NCBI GenBank assembly: GCA_023663865.1
Contig: JAMPGU010000019.1
Location: 1 to 43,995 of the forward strand
Direction of reading: 5' to 3'
DNA from: Clostridium sp.
Lineage (GTDB): Bacteria; Bacillota; Clostridia; Oscillospirales; Acutalibacteraceae
DNA length: 43,995 nucleotides
Shown: positions 24,835 to 33,099 of the stretch, piece after piece
Numbering within the stretch: position 1 is the first letter of the stretch
Layout: each line of letters starts with the position of its first letter
Program-made: the position numbers and the translations under genes
Notes under the pieces: generated by a model
What the model saw: the letters and a program-made list of their open reading frames with translations, nothing else
Database searches by the model: none
Told to the model about the DNA's origin: nothing

Positions 24835-27800
24835 ATGATTATAGAAAGGCAACTACCTAAAAGAGTGCTTTCTGTTTTTTTGGCATTACTTATGATATTT
24901 ACACTGATTCCAATGAATGTGATTAGAGTAAATGCTGCTGAAAATGAAAAAGCACATATAAAAATTGGTACAGCAACCGCTATGCCAGGTGAAACAGTAG
25001 AGCTAAATGTAGTTTTAGAAGATGCACCAACAATCAAAAGTATGTCAATTTCAGATATAACTTATGATACTTCAAAAATGACATTATCAAATGTTGAATG
25101 GCTTTGTGATGCTGAGATTCGTAATTGGAATTCGTCACAGGGTCGAGGAGTATTAGCATTTGGCGAAAATACTGATGCCAATGGTTCTATTCTAAAAATG
25201 TCGTTTGTGATTAACAAAATCGCAGATGATGCAAATGTAAGTATTTCTTGCAATATGACAGTAAAAAGAATGGATAATACAGATAACGAAATTGTTGTTG
25301 ATTCCGAAATCATATCGGGTAATATAACAATTAATAATGCCATTCGTGGAGATATGGATAATAATGGTAAATTGAATAGTAATGATGCCGTATACTTATT
25401 GTACCATGTAATGTTTGGAAAAAATGATTATCCAATACATCAAAGTGGCGATATGGATGGTAATGACAAGGTAAACAGTAATGACGCTGTGTATTTGCTG
25501 TATCATATCATGTTTGGAGAAGAAGATTATCCGATTCATTTGCCATGTTCTCATTCAATGCAACATTTTGATTATAAGACCGCAACTTGTACTAAAGATG
25601 GCAATATTGAGTATTGGTATTGTGCATTGTGCAATAGTTATTTTGGTGATGCAGACGGAAAAGAGATGTTTGCATATGACCATACAATAATTCTTGCAAC
25701 AGGTCATACTATTGTTATAGATTCTGCAGTCCCTGCGACTTATGAACATACAGGTTTAACAGAGGGTTCACATTGTTCCGTATGTAATACTATTATTAAA
25801 GCTCAAAATGCAATCCCTAAACTTGAAAAAAATGAATATTCTATTACATATCATATTGCAAACAATGATAAATACTTGCAATCACTTAATATAGAAAACC
25901 CTAATACAAATCCATATACAAGTGAAGACGGAAAGGTTTTAACTGAGCTTATTGTCGATGGATATATTTTTGAAGGTTGGTATGATGGTCAAGGTTCAAA
26001 CAGTAAGAAAGTTGAAAATATTCCTATTGGTACAAAAGGCAATATAGATTTATATGCAAAGTGGACTCTTGTTTCATATACAGTTCAATGTAAATCTGAT
26101 AGGTTTGTAGATGAGAGTACTTACACTTATACCGTAGATAAAGGACTTGCTCTTCCAACACCAGAAACTTTTAATTATGTTTTTACCGGTTGGACTGATG
26201 ATGAAGGTAATTTATATGAAGACGGAACAATTCCTGTTGGAACAACAGGCGATAAAAAACTTACTCCCAATTGGACAAGCGAAAGGAACAAAACATTTAC
26301 CAAACCAAAGCTTGATGCTCCGATTATTGTGGAAGATGAAGATAGTAATACAATACTTTTCACGTATGAAATAGGTGAAATTCAGAATGTACCAGTGTAT
26401 ACTATACACGATTTTGGATATATTTCGGGGGAAGGTATTAGCAGAACCGAAGAGAAAGAGTTTACCGTTGAAACTAGTGACACAATGATGAATTCATTCT
26501 CAAAGTCTGTTTCAAATGCCACTACAAAATCTTCAAACTGGACATTGTCAAAGGATTGGAATGAAAGTACAAGTATTGATGAGCAATCATCTCTTGAAAA
26601 AGTAGACAGCAAAGAAATTGCCGAAACGATAGCAAAAAGCAATTCAAACACCTGGAATGTAAGCAGTGGTTCAAGTGGTTCAAGTTCTATAACATCAGCT
26701 TCAACAAACAATGAAGGTTGGCAAAATCAATCAAAAATTAATTTGACCGGTTCTCATACTGATTCGAGTTCTGAGTCTAATAAAAAATATAAAGATAATG
26801 ATTTTCAAATTAATGGAAATATTGGATATAAGCCTCCGCAGGCAACAGGTGGTGTTGAAGGCGGAATTGATTTAGGCTATGAACGCAAGTGGGGCTCTGA
26901 GGATACTACAAATAACGGAAATAGTAAAACGGCAAGCGGTTCATTAGAAATCACAGGAGATAAATATAAATCTGAAACAAGTTCCAACACATCTCAAAAG
27001 TCTTCGTCTTGGAATTCGAGCAAAAGTTTTGGTGGTAGTTCAACAAGCAGTACAAGTAAAACTACTTCCCATAGTATATCTGAAAAAATTGCCAAAACAT
27101 ACGGTTATGGTAAAACATATTCACAAGGTGGTTCAAGTAGTGAAACACAAGGCCTTCAGTCAACACAATCAGAAGGTAGTGAATATGAGTCAGCAGTAAC
27201 ATATTCGAAACTTTCTTCAGAAACAATTAAAAGCACATGGACAACTACCGGAACAAAGGCTGGCTATCATCGTTGGGTTATGGTTGGAAAAGCTCATGTA
27301 TTTGCGATTGTTGGTTATGATATGAGCACCGAAAGTTTTTTCACATATACATATAGCGTTATGGACGATACAGAACCATTACAGCAGTTCGAGGATTATT
27401 CACGTACTACAGGCAGTTATAATGATGCTGAAAACGGAGTTATTCCGTTTGAAGTTCCGTTTGAGGTAGCAGAATATGTAGCTGAAAGAACATGTTGTTC
27501 AGATGGTTTAAAAATTGATCAGTCAACGGGTATAATTACAGGATATACGGGAACTGATGATTATGTGGTTATTCCGGAATATATGAATGTTGGCGGTGGA
27601 GATGTAGTAAAAGTAACAGGCATTTCTCCAAATGCATTTAAGGGTAATAAAAAAATTAAAGAAGTAAGATTATCAGATTTTATAACCGAAATCCCTGATA
27701 ATGCTTTTGAAAATTGCACATCATTATTTGGATTAAGCGGTGGAAGTATAACAGGTATCGGAAGTAATGCGTTCAAAAATTGCACATCATTGGAAATATT

Positions 27801-29286
27801 GCTTGTTGATAATGATGTTAAAACAATTGGTAACAATGCTTTTGCTGGCTGTGAATATTTATTAGTAAATGCGGCAAATAAAGTTGTTGCTGAGGCTACA
27901 GTTAATTCAGGTGCAAAAAATATTCAATTATATTTAAATGGTGAAACAATAGAAGGCGGAACTGATATATTTGAAGGTGCGACTTTAGAAGTACCTAATG
28001 AAACAGAAACGTTTGCTTTATTTGGCTATGGATATACATATTCTGGATTATCAATAGTTTCTGATGCAAATAAGACATTCATTAACAAAATCAATTTTGC
28101 AGATACAGACAGCATATCACTTAGATTTTCATCACCTGATGTTACACTTAATCAGGTTTCTGTTTGTACAAAAGGTATTGGACTTGTTTTGAGCGCAGAT
28201 AACACTAACTTGTTAATGCAAGGAAATATAGGAATTACAACAGATACAGACAAATCTGTATTGAGTAAAAATATTACATTTGGTGAGTCAAATGAAAAGG
28301 TTGTTGGAACTTTATCTGTTTCTGGAAAGGTCTATATTGCAAGTAAAGAAGAAGCAACGGGAACTGAATATCTTGCTCATAAGGGCGATGAAATCGTGTA
28401 TATTGATGAAGCTATGTTTGATAATTTCTTGAATTCGCACAATATTGTATTTAATGCAAATGGCGGAACTGTTTCTGAAAACAGTCGAACAGTTTCATAT
28501 GGTTCAGCTATAGGCACTCTTCCAGTTGCAAAAAAAGATAGTCATCACCTAATTGGCTGGTTTACTGCTGCTCAAGGTGGCGAAGAAATAACTGCTGATA
28601 CAATATTTAATTCAACTGAAGATGTAACATACTACGCTCATTGGTCTGAAAATCCGCTTTCTGATTGGGTGAAGATTTCCGATATGCCTGAAGATGCAAA
28701 AATAATTAACAGAAAGTATTCATATACTCAGCGTTCATATACAACATCTGGTTCTTCAAGTATGAACGGTTGGACAAAATATGATACAAAATCGGCTTGG
28801 AGTGACTATGGCTCTTGGAGTGGCTGGCAAGATAGTTCTGTGTCATCAAGTGATAGCAGGCAAGTTGAGACTCAAAAAGTTGTGGCATCATACAATTATA
28901 AAACAGTATATCATTATTATTACTATTCTACAGCTAAGACTAATGGTAATACAAGTTATACGAAATCTTCAAGTTATCCAAATAAATATACTGTAACATT
29001 TGATAAAGCTCTGCCTAAAACGAGTGAAGGCACTAAAGTACCTAAGCAAAAGTACAAATGGAGCAATCATCATGGAACTGGTAAATATATGTTTGTTTAT
29101 GCAGATGATCCATATACAACAAAGGAAGTTACATCTACAAACTATAAGACTCAGTACCGTTATAGAGATAGAAGCTTAATTTATACATACTATTTCTATA
29201 AAGATGAGGTTAAGTCGTCAACTACTGTTCCAAGCGGTGACAATATTTCAAATATTCAGGAATGGGTACAGTATAGAGTGAAATAA
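24835..29286 (+). CDS. Giant secreted protein: cohesin-like, dockerin, InlB-type repeats, LRR
   Basis: 1483 residues. Signal peptide (about 1-34, ending VNAA-E); cohesin-like domain (39-166); type I dockerin (170-233) with two calcium loops, DMDNNGKLNSNDAVYLLYHV and DMDGNDKVNSNDAVYLLYHI; a Cys-pair segment (about 236-325); two InlB-type beta repeats (about 335-482, 'FEGWYDGQGSN', 'FTGWTDDEGN'); an unassigned Ser/Thr/Asn-rich region (about 500-850); BspA-like leucine-rich repeats (about 905-1010, 'IPDNAFENCTSL'); another InlB-type repeat near 1200-1265; and an aromatic-rich C-terminus (WSDYGSWSGWQD, YRYRDR). The ribosome site is AAGGAGAG. It probably acts outside the cell as an adhesin. No enzyme domain is visible. 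Confidence 0.82.
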   Translation: MIIERQLPKRVLSVFLALLMIFTLIPMNVIRVNAAENEKAHIKIGTATAMPGETVELNVVLEDAPTIKSMSISDITYDTSKMTLSNVEWLCDAEIRNWNSSQGRGVLAFGENTDANGSILKMSFVINKIADDANVSISCNMTVKRMDNTDNEIVVDSEIISGNITINNAIRGDMDNNGKLNSNDAVYLLYHVMFGKNDYPIHQSGDMDGNDKVNSNDAVYLLYHIMFGEEDYPIHLPCSHSMQHFDYKTATCTKDGNIEYWYCALCNSYFGDADGKEMFAYDHTIILATGHTIVIDSAVPATYEHTGLTEGSHCSVCNTIIKAQNAIPKLEKNEYSITYHIANNDKYLQSLNIENPNTNPYTSEDGKVLTELIVDGYIFEGWYDGQGSNSKKVENIPIGTKGNIDLYAKWTLVSYTVQCKSDRFVDESTYTYTVDKGLALPTPETFNYVFTGWTDDEGNLYEDGTIPVGTTGDKKLTPNWTSERNKTFTKPKLDAPIIVEDEDSNTILFTYEIGEIQNVPVYTIHDFGYISGEGISRTEEKEFTVETSDTMMNSFSKSVSNATTKSSNWTLSKDWNESTSIDEQSSLEKVDSKEIAETIAKSNSNTWNVSSGSSGSSSITSASTNNEGWQNQSKINLTGSHTDSSSESNKKYKDNDFQINGNIGYKPPQATGGVEGGIDLGYERKWGSEDTTNNGNSKTASGSLEITGDKYKSETSSNTSQKSSSWNSSKSFGGSSTSSTSKTTSHSISEKIAKTYGYGKTYSQGGSSSETQGLQSTQSEGSEYESAVTYSKLSSETIKSTWTTTGTKAGYHRWVMVGKAHVFAIVGYDMSTESFFTYTYSVMDDTEPLQQFEDYSRTTGSYNDAENGVIPFEVPFEVAEYVAERTCCSDGLKIDQSTGIITGYTGTDDYVVIPEYMNVGGGDVVKVTGISPNAFKGNKKIKEVRLSDFITEIPDNAFENCTSLFGLSGGSITGIGSNAFKNCTSLEILLVDNDVKTIGNNAFAGCEYLLVNAANKVVAEATVNSGAKNIQLYLNGETIEGGTDIFEGATLEVPNETETFALFGYGYTYSGLSIVSDANKTFINKINFADTDSISLRFSSPDVTLNQVSVCTKGIGLVLSADNTNLLMQGNIGITTDTDKSVLSKNITFGESNEKVVGTLSVSGKVYIASKEEATGTEYLAHKGDEIVYIDEAMFDNFLNSHNIVFNANGGTVSENSRTVSYGSAIGTLPVAKKDSHHLIGWFTAAQGGEEITADTIFNSTEDVTYYAHWSENPLSDWVKISDMPEDAKIINRKYSYTQRSYTTSGSSSMNGWTKYDTKSAWSDYGSWSGWQDSSVSSSDSRQVETQKVVASYNYKTVYHYYYYSTAKTNGNTSYTKSSSYPNKYTVTFDKALPKTSEGTKVPKQKYKWSNHHGTGKYMFVYADDPYTTKEVTSTNYKTQYRYRDRSLIYTYYFYKDEVKSSTTVPSGDNISNIQEWVQYRVK

Positions 29287-29293
29287 AATACAT

Positions 29294-29337
29294 AAAAAAT
29301 AAATGTTGAGGCGTTAAACCCTCAACATTTATTTTTT
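29294..29337 (+). terminator. Terminator of the surface-protein operon
   Basis: A perfect 18-bp stem (29294-29311 with 29320-29337) ending in six T, with an 8-base loop. Confidence 0.92.
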
Positions 29338-29478
29338 AGTTCGTAAATTTTATAATTATAGAAATAAATAATACTTTTATATTTTTCAACCCTTGATTGT
29401 TTAAGGATAGCTTTAAGTCGAATTTTCATTTTAGTCTAATATCGGTAGAAACCTCTATCTTATCCAATAAAGTCAACA

Positions 29479-29580
29479 ATATCTATAAATAAACTCTGCA
29501 AATGTACTGATATAGATGAAAGTGTTGACTGTTATCACAATGAAATAATTGCACATCCCATTAAAAACATTACACAAAAT
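29479..29580 (+). pseudogene. Decayed fragment of a relaxase C-terminus
   Basis: One plus-strand frame reads ISINKLCKCTDIDES and on to a HNEIIAHPIKNITQN stretch. This aligns with the relaxase segment around 20805-20905 ('HIYNKLHRCTDTDKRID', 'NNCTSALNDLRKNIRT'), and the DNA also matches (for example TGTACTGATA, AATAATTGCACAT versus AATAACTGCACAT). It has no start codon. The rest of the 29338-29658 gap shows no other gene. It marks an old recombination scar inside the element. Confidence 0.6.
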
Positions 29581-29658
29581 TTTTTGCCTCTATAAAGTTA
29601 TCATCAAATATATAAAATAACGACAAGCATTTTCGAGATAATGCAATGTAAAAAGAGA

Positions 29659-30231
29659 TTATTCAGTTCCTTCTACTTGTTCATTTGAACTATTGGTATT
29701 GCTTGATAACTTTTTGGATTGATTTATTCTAATTAGTTCTTGCATAACAGAAACTATTTTTTTTGAATTAAATATTTTGTACATTAATTCTTCAAGTTCT
29801 TCACGAGTATCACAAGACCAAACATATCCTACATTACCACTCGAAATGCTTCTTGCAATACTTTCCTCAAGAATAACATTGACGGGATAATTAGAAGTTT
29901 CATATTTTACGAAAAATACTCGGTATTTGTATTTATCATAAGCCGGGGTATAAAGATAGCACTCAAATTTATGTGTTTCTTGCCCTATTTTACCTAAATC
30001 ATTTTGTATATCTACTTCTTTATCTGTTGGATTAATAGCTAAAGCTATTGAAGAGAACCCTGCTTTTGTATATGACATAACATGTCCACTATAAGTGGCG
30101 ATATTGCCACAAATGATACCGTTGGTTTCTTTGGATAATTGGTCTAACACATCAGAAATTACCTTTTCTGGTGCGGTCATATCAATATCGTTAAAATCCA
30201 ATCGATCACTAATATTAAAAAATTTTTCCAT
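29659..30231 (-). CDS. Unknown protein, partner of the EEP-fold nuclease
   Basis: 190 residues, no signal peptide or membrane segment. It has a mixed alpha/beta first 140 residues ('GIICGNIATYSGHVMSYTK', 'KFECYLYTPAYDKYKYRVFF'), then a helical stretch and a Ser/Asn-rich tail. I recognise no family. The ATG at 30231 lies 2 bases after the stop of the EEP-fold gene, with GGGAGG inside that gene, so the two are made together. The pair sits in the cargo end of the element next to AbiE remnants, a typical place for defence or competition genes; a role there is only inference. Confidence 0.6.
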   Translation of the reverse strand: MEKFFNISDRLDFNDIDMTAPEKVISDVLDQLSKETNGIICGNIATYSGHVMSYTKAGFSSIALAINPTDKEVDIQNDLGKIGQETHKFECYLYTPAYDKYKYRVFFVKYETSNYPVNVILEESIARSISSGNVGYVWSCDTREELEELMYKIFNSKKIVSVMQELIRINQSKKLSSNTNSSNEQVEGTE

Positions 30232-30233
30232 AA

Positions 30234-31031
30234 TTAAATTTCCTCCCGTATTTCAAAAATAATTGGTAAATGATCACTAATTGCTTTATCTGGATGTCCG
30301 TTTGCATCTAGTAAATATTTTGACTGAGTTTCAGTAACAATTTTCAAACTATCATCTACAAATCGTTCCCTTAAAGCAGGTCTTATAATAACTTGATCAT
30401 AAATGTTCCAATATGTATTTATTGAATTGCTGGTGTTATTATAATATGTTCCATATGGTTGTTTCCTATCTCCCAAAAAACGCCACATTGGATTATAAAA
30501 CATGGCATATTCGTTTCCGGCAACTACTCTTGATTTTCGTTTTGCTTCTTCATACACTGGTATGCTATGAAAATATCTGGCATCAATGCAACTTGCGTCA
30601 TATGGGTTAATATTAAAATCACCAACAATTATTGTGTTTTCTGAATCTATATCTTTCTCAACAGCACATATTTCTTGCATTAACTGTTCAATTATAATTT
30701 GTCTTTGTGCATCGTGATCAGAATATATTTTACTATTCAAATGTGTGCAACACAATATATCTTTACTATTGATAATTTGTATTGTTGCATGATCGTTATC
30801 AAATCTCGCCACAACATTATCAATTTCTCCAATTATTGTAATTCGATCACAGCAGCTATAGTATCGCCACATTTTTAATCCGTATTGCAATAGTAAAATA
30901 TTCAACAGATCATCAATTTTTGCAGCGTATTCAGCTAAAACAACAATAGAAATATTGTTTTCAACGATAATCTCACAAATTGTTGAGTTTATATTTACAT
31001 TCTTATGTGTATTCCAAAATAACATTTTCAA
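30234..31031 (-). CDS. Endonuclease/exonuclease/phosphatase-fold protein
   Basis: 265 residues. The EEP fold is indicated by 'MLFWNTHKN' at the start (WN metal-site region), 'IVVLAEY' (catalytic Glu), 'CTHLNSK', 'IIVGDFNINP' (GDFN motif), 'YDQVII' and the terminal 'SDHLPIIFEI' (SDH motif). All catalytic positions are present, so it is probably an active Mg-dependent nuclease or phosphodiesterase. The start is TTG 31031 (10 bases after GGGGGTG) or ATG 31025. There is no signal peptide. It is transcribed with the unknown 190-residue partner. The substrate (DNA, RNA or another phosphoester) cannot be told from the sequence. Confidence 0.8.
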   Translation of the reverse strand: MKMLFWNTHKNVNINSTICEIIVENNISIVVLAEYAAKIDDLLNILLLQYGLKMWRYYSCCDRITIIGEIDNVVARFDNDHATIQIINSKDILCCTHLNSKIYSDHDAQRQIIIEQLMQEICAVEKDIDSENTIIVGDFNINPYDASCIDARYFHSIPVYEEAKRKSRVVAGNEYAMFYNPMWRFLGDRKQPYGTYYNNTSNSINTYWNIYDQVIIRPALRERFVDDSLKIVTETQSKYLLDANGHPDKAISDHLPIIFEIREEI

Positions 31032-31190
31032 GGTTTAAATGCACCCCCTTTTTTATAGCTTGTGCACTCTTTGCGTGATGTTAGATAGTACACTTTAATC
31101 TTAATGTACTTTACTGATTGCTCTCTTAGATTGCAACACTCCCATTTGATAATTATCAGGCGTTGCTTTTTCCGCTCTGATGCTAAGGTG

Positions 31191-31253
31191 TTATAGAGTC
31201 CCTTTTGCCTTGTTTTTCACTCTTGCAAGGACTGATGATGCGATATCAGCCAT
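31191..31253 (-). pseudogene. Truncated AbiEii toxin gene (first 20 codons only)
   Basis: The ATG at 31253 overlaps the antitoxin stop (ATGGCTGA), exactly as in intact AbiE operons. It encodes MADIASSVLARVKNKAKGTL, and 'IASSVLARVKNKAK' is the conserved start of AbiEii nucleotidyltransferase toxins. A stop follows and nothing toxin-like remains in the 160 bases to the next gene, so the toxin has been deleted. Confidence 0.75.
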
Positions 31254-31848
31254 TCAGCAGCACCTCCATAAGTTCCGTAACTTTTTTATAGACTCTTAAC
31301 TGCTTTGCGTATTTTGACAAATTTGCTAAATTTTTCTTATCATCAGCAATATAAGCGTTAATTGCTTTGTTGAAAATTTCGCTGTCAAGCTGATTTTTGT
31401 ATTTAAAGCAATCACATATTGTTCGTTCACGGTCATATATGTTCAGTGTAAAGCCGTTGAAATCATCTGTTGTTTTGCCGATTTCAAAAAGTTCATTCTG
31501 AATATAGTAAGCCTTTAACGGCACTTCATCAATTTTTAGTTTGCTTCGTGAAATTGTTCTTGGCACAGCAATATTCCATTCTCTTGGTGTATAATCAATG
31601 TAACCATAGTGAAACAGAGCAGATTGAACACAGACAATTCCTTCGGGTAAAAGAGTAGAAAGGATTTGCTCCTCTGATATATTTGTTTCAGACAGTATAT
31701 AATATCCGTGTTTTACTCTTTCAATAAAAGAGTTATCGGTTAAATTTGTAATATCAGATTTAGTGAGTCCTGCATTGATAAGGTCAGCTGTTTTTATAAT
31801 TCCGCCTGATTTTTCAATAGCATTTTCTGCAATATCTTTTTTACTCAT
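31246..31848 (-). CDS. abiEi: AbiEi-type antitoxin (type IV TA/abortive infection), orphan
   Basis: 200 residues. The N-terminal winged-helix antitoxin domain reads 'IIKTADLINAGLTKSDITNL' then 'IERVKHGYYIL', the AbiEi signature. The C-terminal domain ('GIVCVQSALFHYGYIDYTP', 'LNIYDRERTICDCFKYKNQL') is the part that counters the toxin in the family. AbiEi proteins also repress their own promoter by binding inverted repeats, and two such repeats lie upstream. The toxin gene that should follow is reduced to 20 codons. The antitoxin may survive as a regulator or anti-addiction factor; that is inference. Confidence 0.85.
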   Translation of the reverse strand: MSKKDIAENAIEKSGGIIKTADLINAGLTKSDITNLTDNSFIERVKHGYYILSETNISEEQILSTLLPEGIVCVQSALFHYGYIDYTPREWNIAVPRTISRSKLKIDEVPLKAYYIQNELFEIGKTTDDFNGFTLNIYDRERTICDCFKYKNQLDSEIFNKAINAYIADDKKNLANLSKYAKQLRVYKKVTELMEVLLNG

Positions 31849-31865
31849 AGTTCACCAACTTTCAG

Positions 31866-31967
31866 TACACAAAATTGCGACTTTGTGTATCAAAAGTATA
31901 ATAACAAAAAATTACAAAAAAATCAATACTTTCAATACACAATTATAAAATACTGTGTATTGAAAGT
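31866..31967 (-). promoter_or_regulatory. abiEi promoter flanked by two inverted-repeat operators
   Basis: Read on the minus strand: TTGATT (31921-31926), a 17-base spacer and TATTAT (31898-31903). Operator A: TACACAAA / TTTGTGTA (31866-31873, 31882-31889), near the start point. Operator B: perfect 14-base arms ACTTTCAATACACA (31928-31941) / TGTGTATTGAAAGT (31954-31967), upstream of the -35. Both share TACACA/TGTGTA, so one protein, presumably AbiEi, could bind both. Operator B is also 17 bases upstream of the dinD -35 box. Confidence 0.65.
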
Positions 31968-31984
31968 GTGTTGGGTTAAAAATC

Positions 31985-32013
31985 TTGCTTTAAGAAAGTT
32001 TATTTAGTATAAT
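31985..32013 (+). promoter_or_regulatory. Promoter of dinD
   Basis: TTGCTT (31985-31990), a 17-base spacer and TATAAT (32008-32013). No Gram-positive LexA box of the GAAC-N4-GTTC type is visible, so SOS control is not supported by the sequence. Confidence 0.55.
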
Positions 32014-32057
32014 TAGAATAAGAAAAACAAAATCTACTTTTTGAATTGGAGAAATAA

Positions 32058-32906
32058 ATGGATAAAAACAGAATAGCTACAATAAAATCGCATTTTGATC
32101 AGATAGTAAATTTAATTGAAAACAGTGATATTGAATATTGGCTTGCAAGAGATTTAATGCCACTTTTGGGATATGAAAGATGGGAAAATTTTGAAAATCT
32201 TATAAAGCGTGCGATGACAGCTTGTGATTCATCGAATATTGTTGTTTCTGACCATTTTCGTGAAGTTACGAAAATGGTTGAACTCGGCAGTGGTGCAACA
32301 AGAGATGTTAAAGACTATATGCTTACAAGATATGCATGTTATCTTATTGCTCAAAATGGTGATCCTAAAAAAGAACAGATTGCTTTTGCTCAAAGTTATT
32401 TTGCTGTTCAGACAAGAAAACAGGAAATAATAGAAGAACGAATTTCATATATAGAAAGAACAGAAGCTCGTGGAAGGCTTATTGAATCGGAGAAAAGATT
32501 ATCGCAGAATATTTATGAGCGTGGAGTTGATGATGCGGGATTTGCACGCATAAGATCCAAAGGTGATATGGCTTTATTTGGTGGTTATACCACTCAGGAA
32601 ATGAAAGATAAATTGGGAGTAAAAAAGAATAGACCTCTTGCTGATTTTTTACCAACCTTGACAATAGCTGCCAAGAATTTAGCTACTGAAATGACAAATT
32701 ATAATGTTGAAGAAAAAGATTTAATGGGTGAAGAAAGCATCACAACAGAACATGTTCAAAATAATACAACCATAAGAGATATGTTAGATAAGCGAGGAAT
32801 ACACCCTGAAAATCTTCCACCATCTGAAGACATAAAAAAATTAGAGCGTAAAGCAAAATCGCAAGAAAAGAAAATAGTTAGTGAGTCAGGAAAACTCCCC
32901 AAATAA
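32058..32906 (+). CDS. dinD: DinD-like BRO-domain protein
   Basis: 282 residues. The N-terminal BRO-N-like DNA-binding domain ('IEYWLARDLMPLLGYERWENF') leads into the DinD-specific part 'DYMLTRYACYLIAQNGDPKK', 'AQSYFAVQTRKQE' and 'MALFGGYTTQEMKDKLGVKK'. The tail is basic and coiled. E. coli DinD is a DNA-damage-induced inhibitor of RecA filaments; in Firmicutes the gene is usually found on mobile elements. It stands alone, divergent from abiEi, sharing the operator-rich region. The ribosome site is GGAG, 9 bases before the ATG. Confidence 0.88.
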   Translation: MDKNRIATIKSHFDQIVNLIENSDIEYWLARDLMPLLGYERWENFENLIKRAMTACDSSNIVVSDHFREVTKMVELGSGATRDVKDYMLTRYACYLIAQNGDPKKEQIAFAQSYFAVQTRKQEIIEERISYIERTEARGRLIESEKRLSQNIYERGVDDAGFARIRSKGDMALFGGYTTQEMKDKLGVKKNRPLADFLPTLTIAAKNLATEMTNYNVEEKDLMGEESITTEHVQNNTTIRDMLDKRGIHPENLPPSEDIKKLERKAKSQEKKIVSESGKLPK

Positions 32907-33004
32907 TACTATCAGTAATCAACAATAAGAAGAGTATTTGTTTTGATTAATATGATATAATTCAGTTCGTTATATGATGGTTTGAATAGTTATACGAGTT
33001 GTTG

Positions 33005-33068
33005 CATAAGCAACGTACAAGTAACAAAAATAAAAAGAAACCCTGTAAAATCAGGCTATTTACAGGGT
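33005..33068. repeat. Right-end arm-type sites and subterminal hairpin
   Basis: CATAAGCAAC (33005-33014) and ACAAGTAAC (33017-33025) match the left-end sites. A perfect 10-bp inverted repeat, ACCCTGTAAA / TTTACAGGGT (33040-33049, 33059-33068), lies 4 bases before the attR core; its right half TATTTACAGGGT also occurs near the left end (16967-16978). Apart from these sites I see nothing in 32907-33072. Confidence 0.6.
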
Positions 33069-33072
33069 GGGA

Positions 33073-33090
33073 AGTTCTCAAAGAGATAAT
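33073..33090. repeat. attR core of the element
   Basis: The same 18 bases as 16849-16866. From 33078 the match to the third copy at 35470 continues for 35 bases. Confidence 0.9.
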
Positions 33091-33099
33091 TTTTATTTT

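Larger units (their letters stand above)
16849..33090. mobile_element. Integrative mobilizable element in rpsI (about 16.2 kb)
   Basis: Bounded by 18-bp direct repeats, with a tyrosine integrase beside the left end reading towards it, an XRE regulator, a small DNA-binding-like protein, a candidate oriT, MobC and a MOBP-type relaxase. There is no VirB4, VirD4 or other conjugation machinery, so it would need a helper element for transfer. Cargo: two giant surface proteins with their own XRE repressor, an exo/endonuclease-fold protein with a partner, an AbiE remnant and DinD. Both ends carry 9-base ACAAGTAAC arm-type repeats and a shared TATTTACAGGGT (16967-16978 and 33057-33068). Confidence 0.88.

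Noticed and set aside
28706..28891. Minus-strand and alternative-frame open frames inside the surface genes
   Set aside because: No ribosome sites and biased composition that mirrors the coding strand.
24835..29286. LPXTG sortase signal or enzymatic (cellulase/amylase) domain in the giant secreted protein
   Set aside because: No LPXTG-type C-terminus and no glycosidase motif is visible; attachment, if any, is more likely through the dockerin.
31968..32057. SOS (LexA) box before dinD
   Set aside because: No GAAC-N4-GTTC palindrome; the only strong palindrome (31928-31967) matches the AbiEi-type operators instead.
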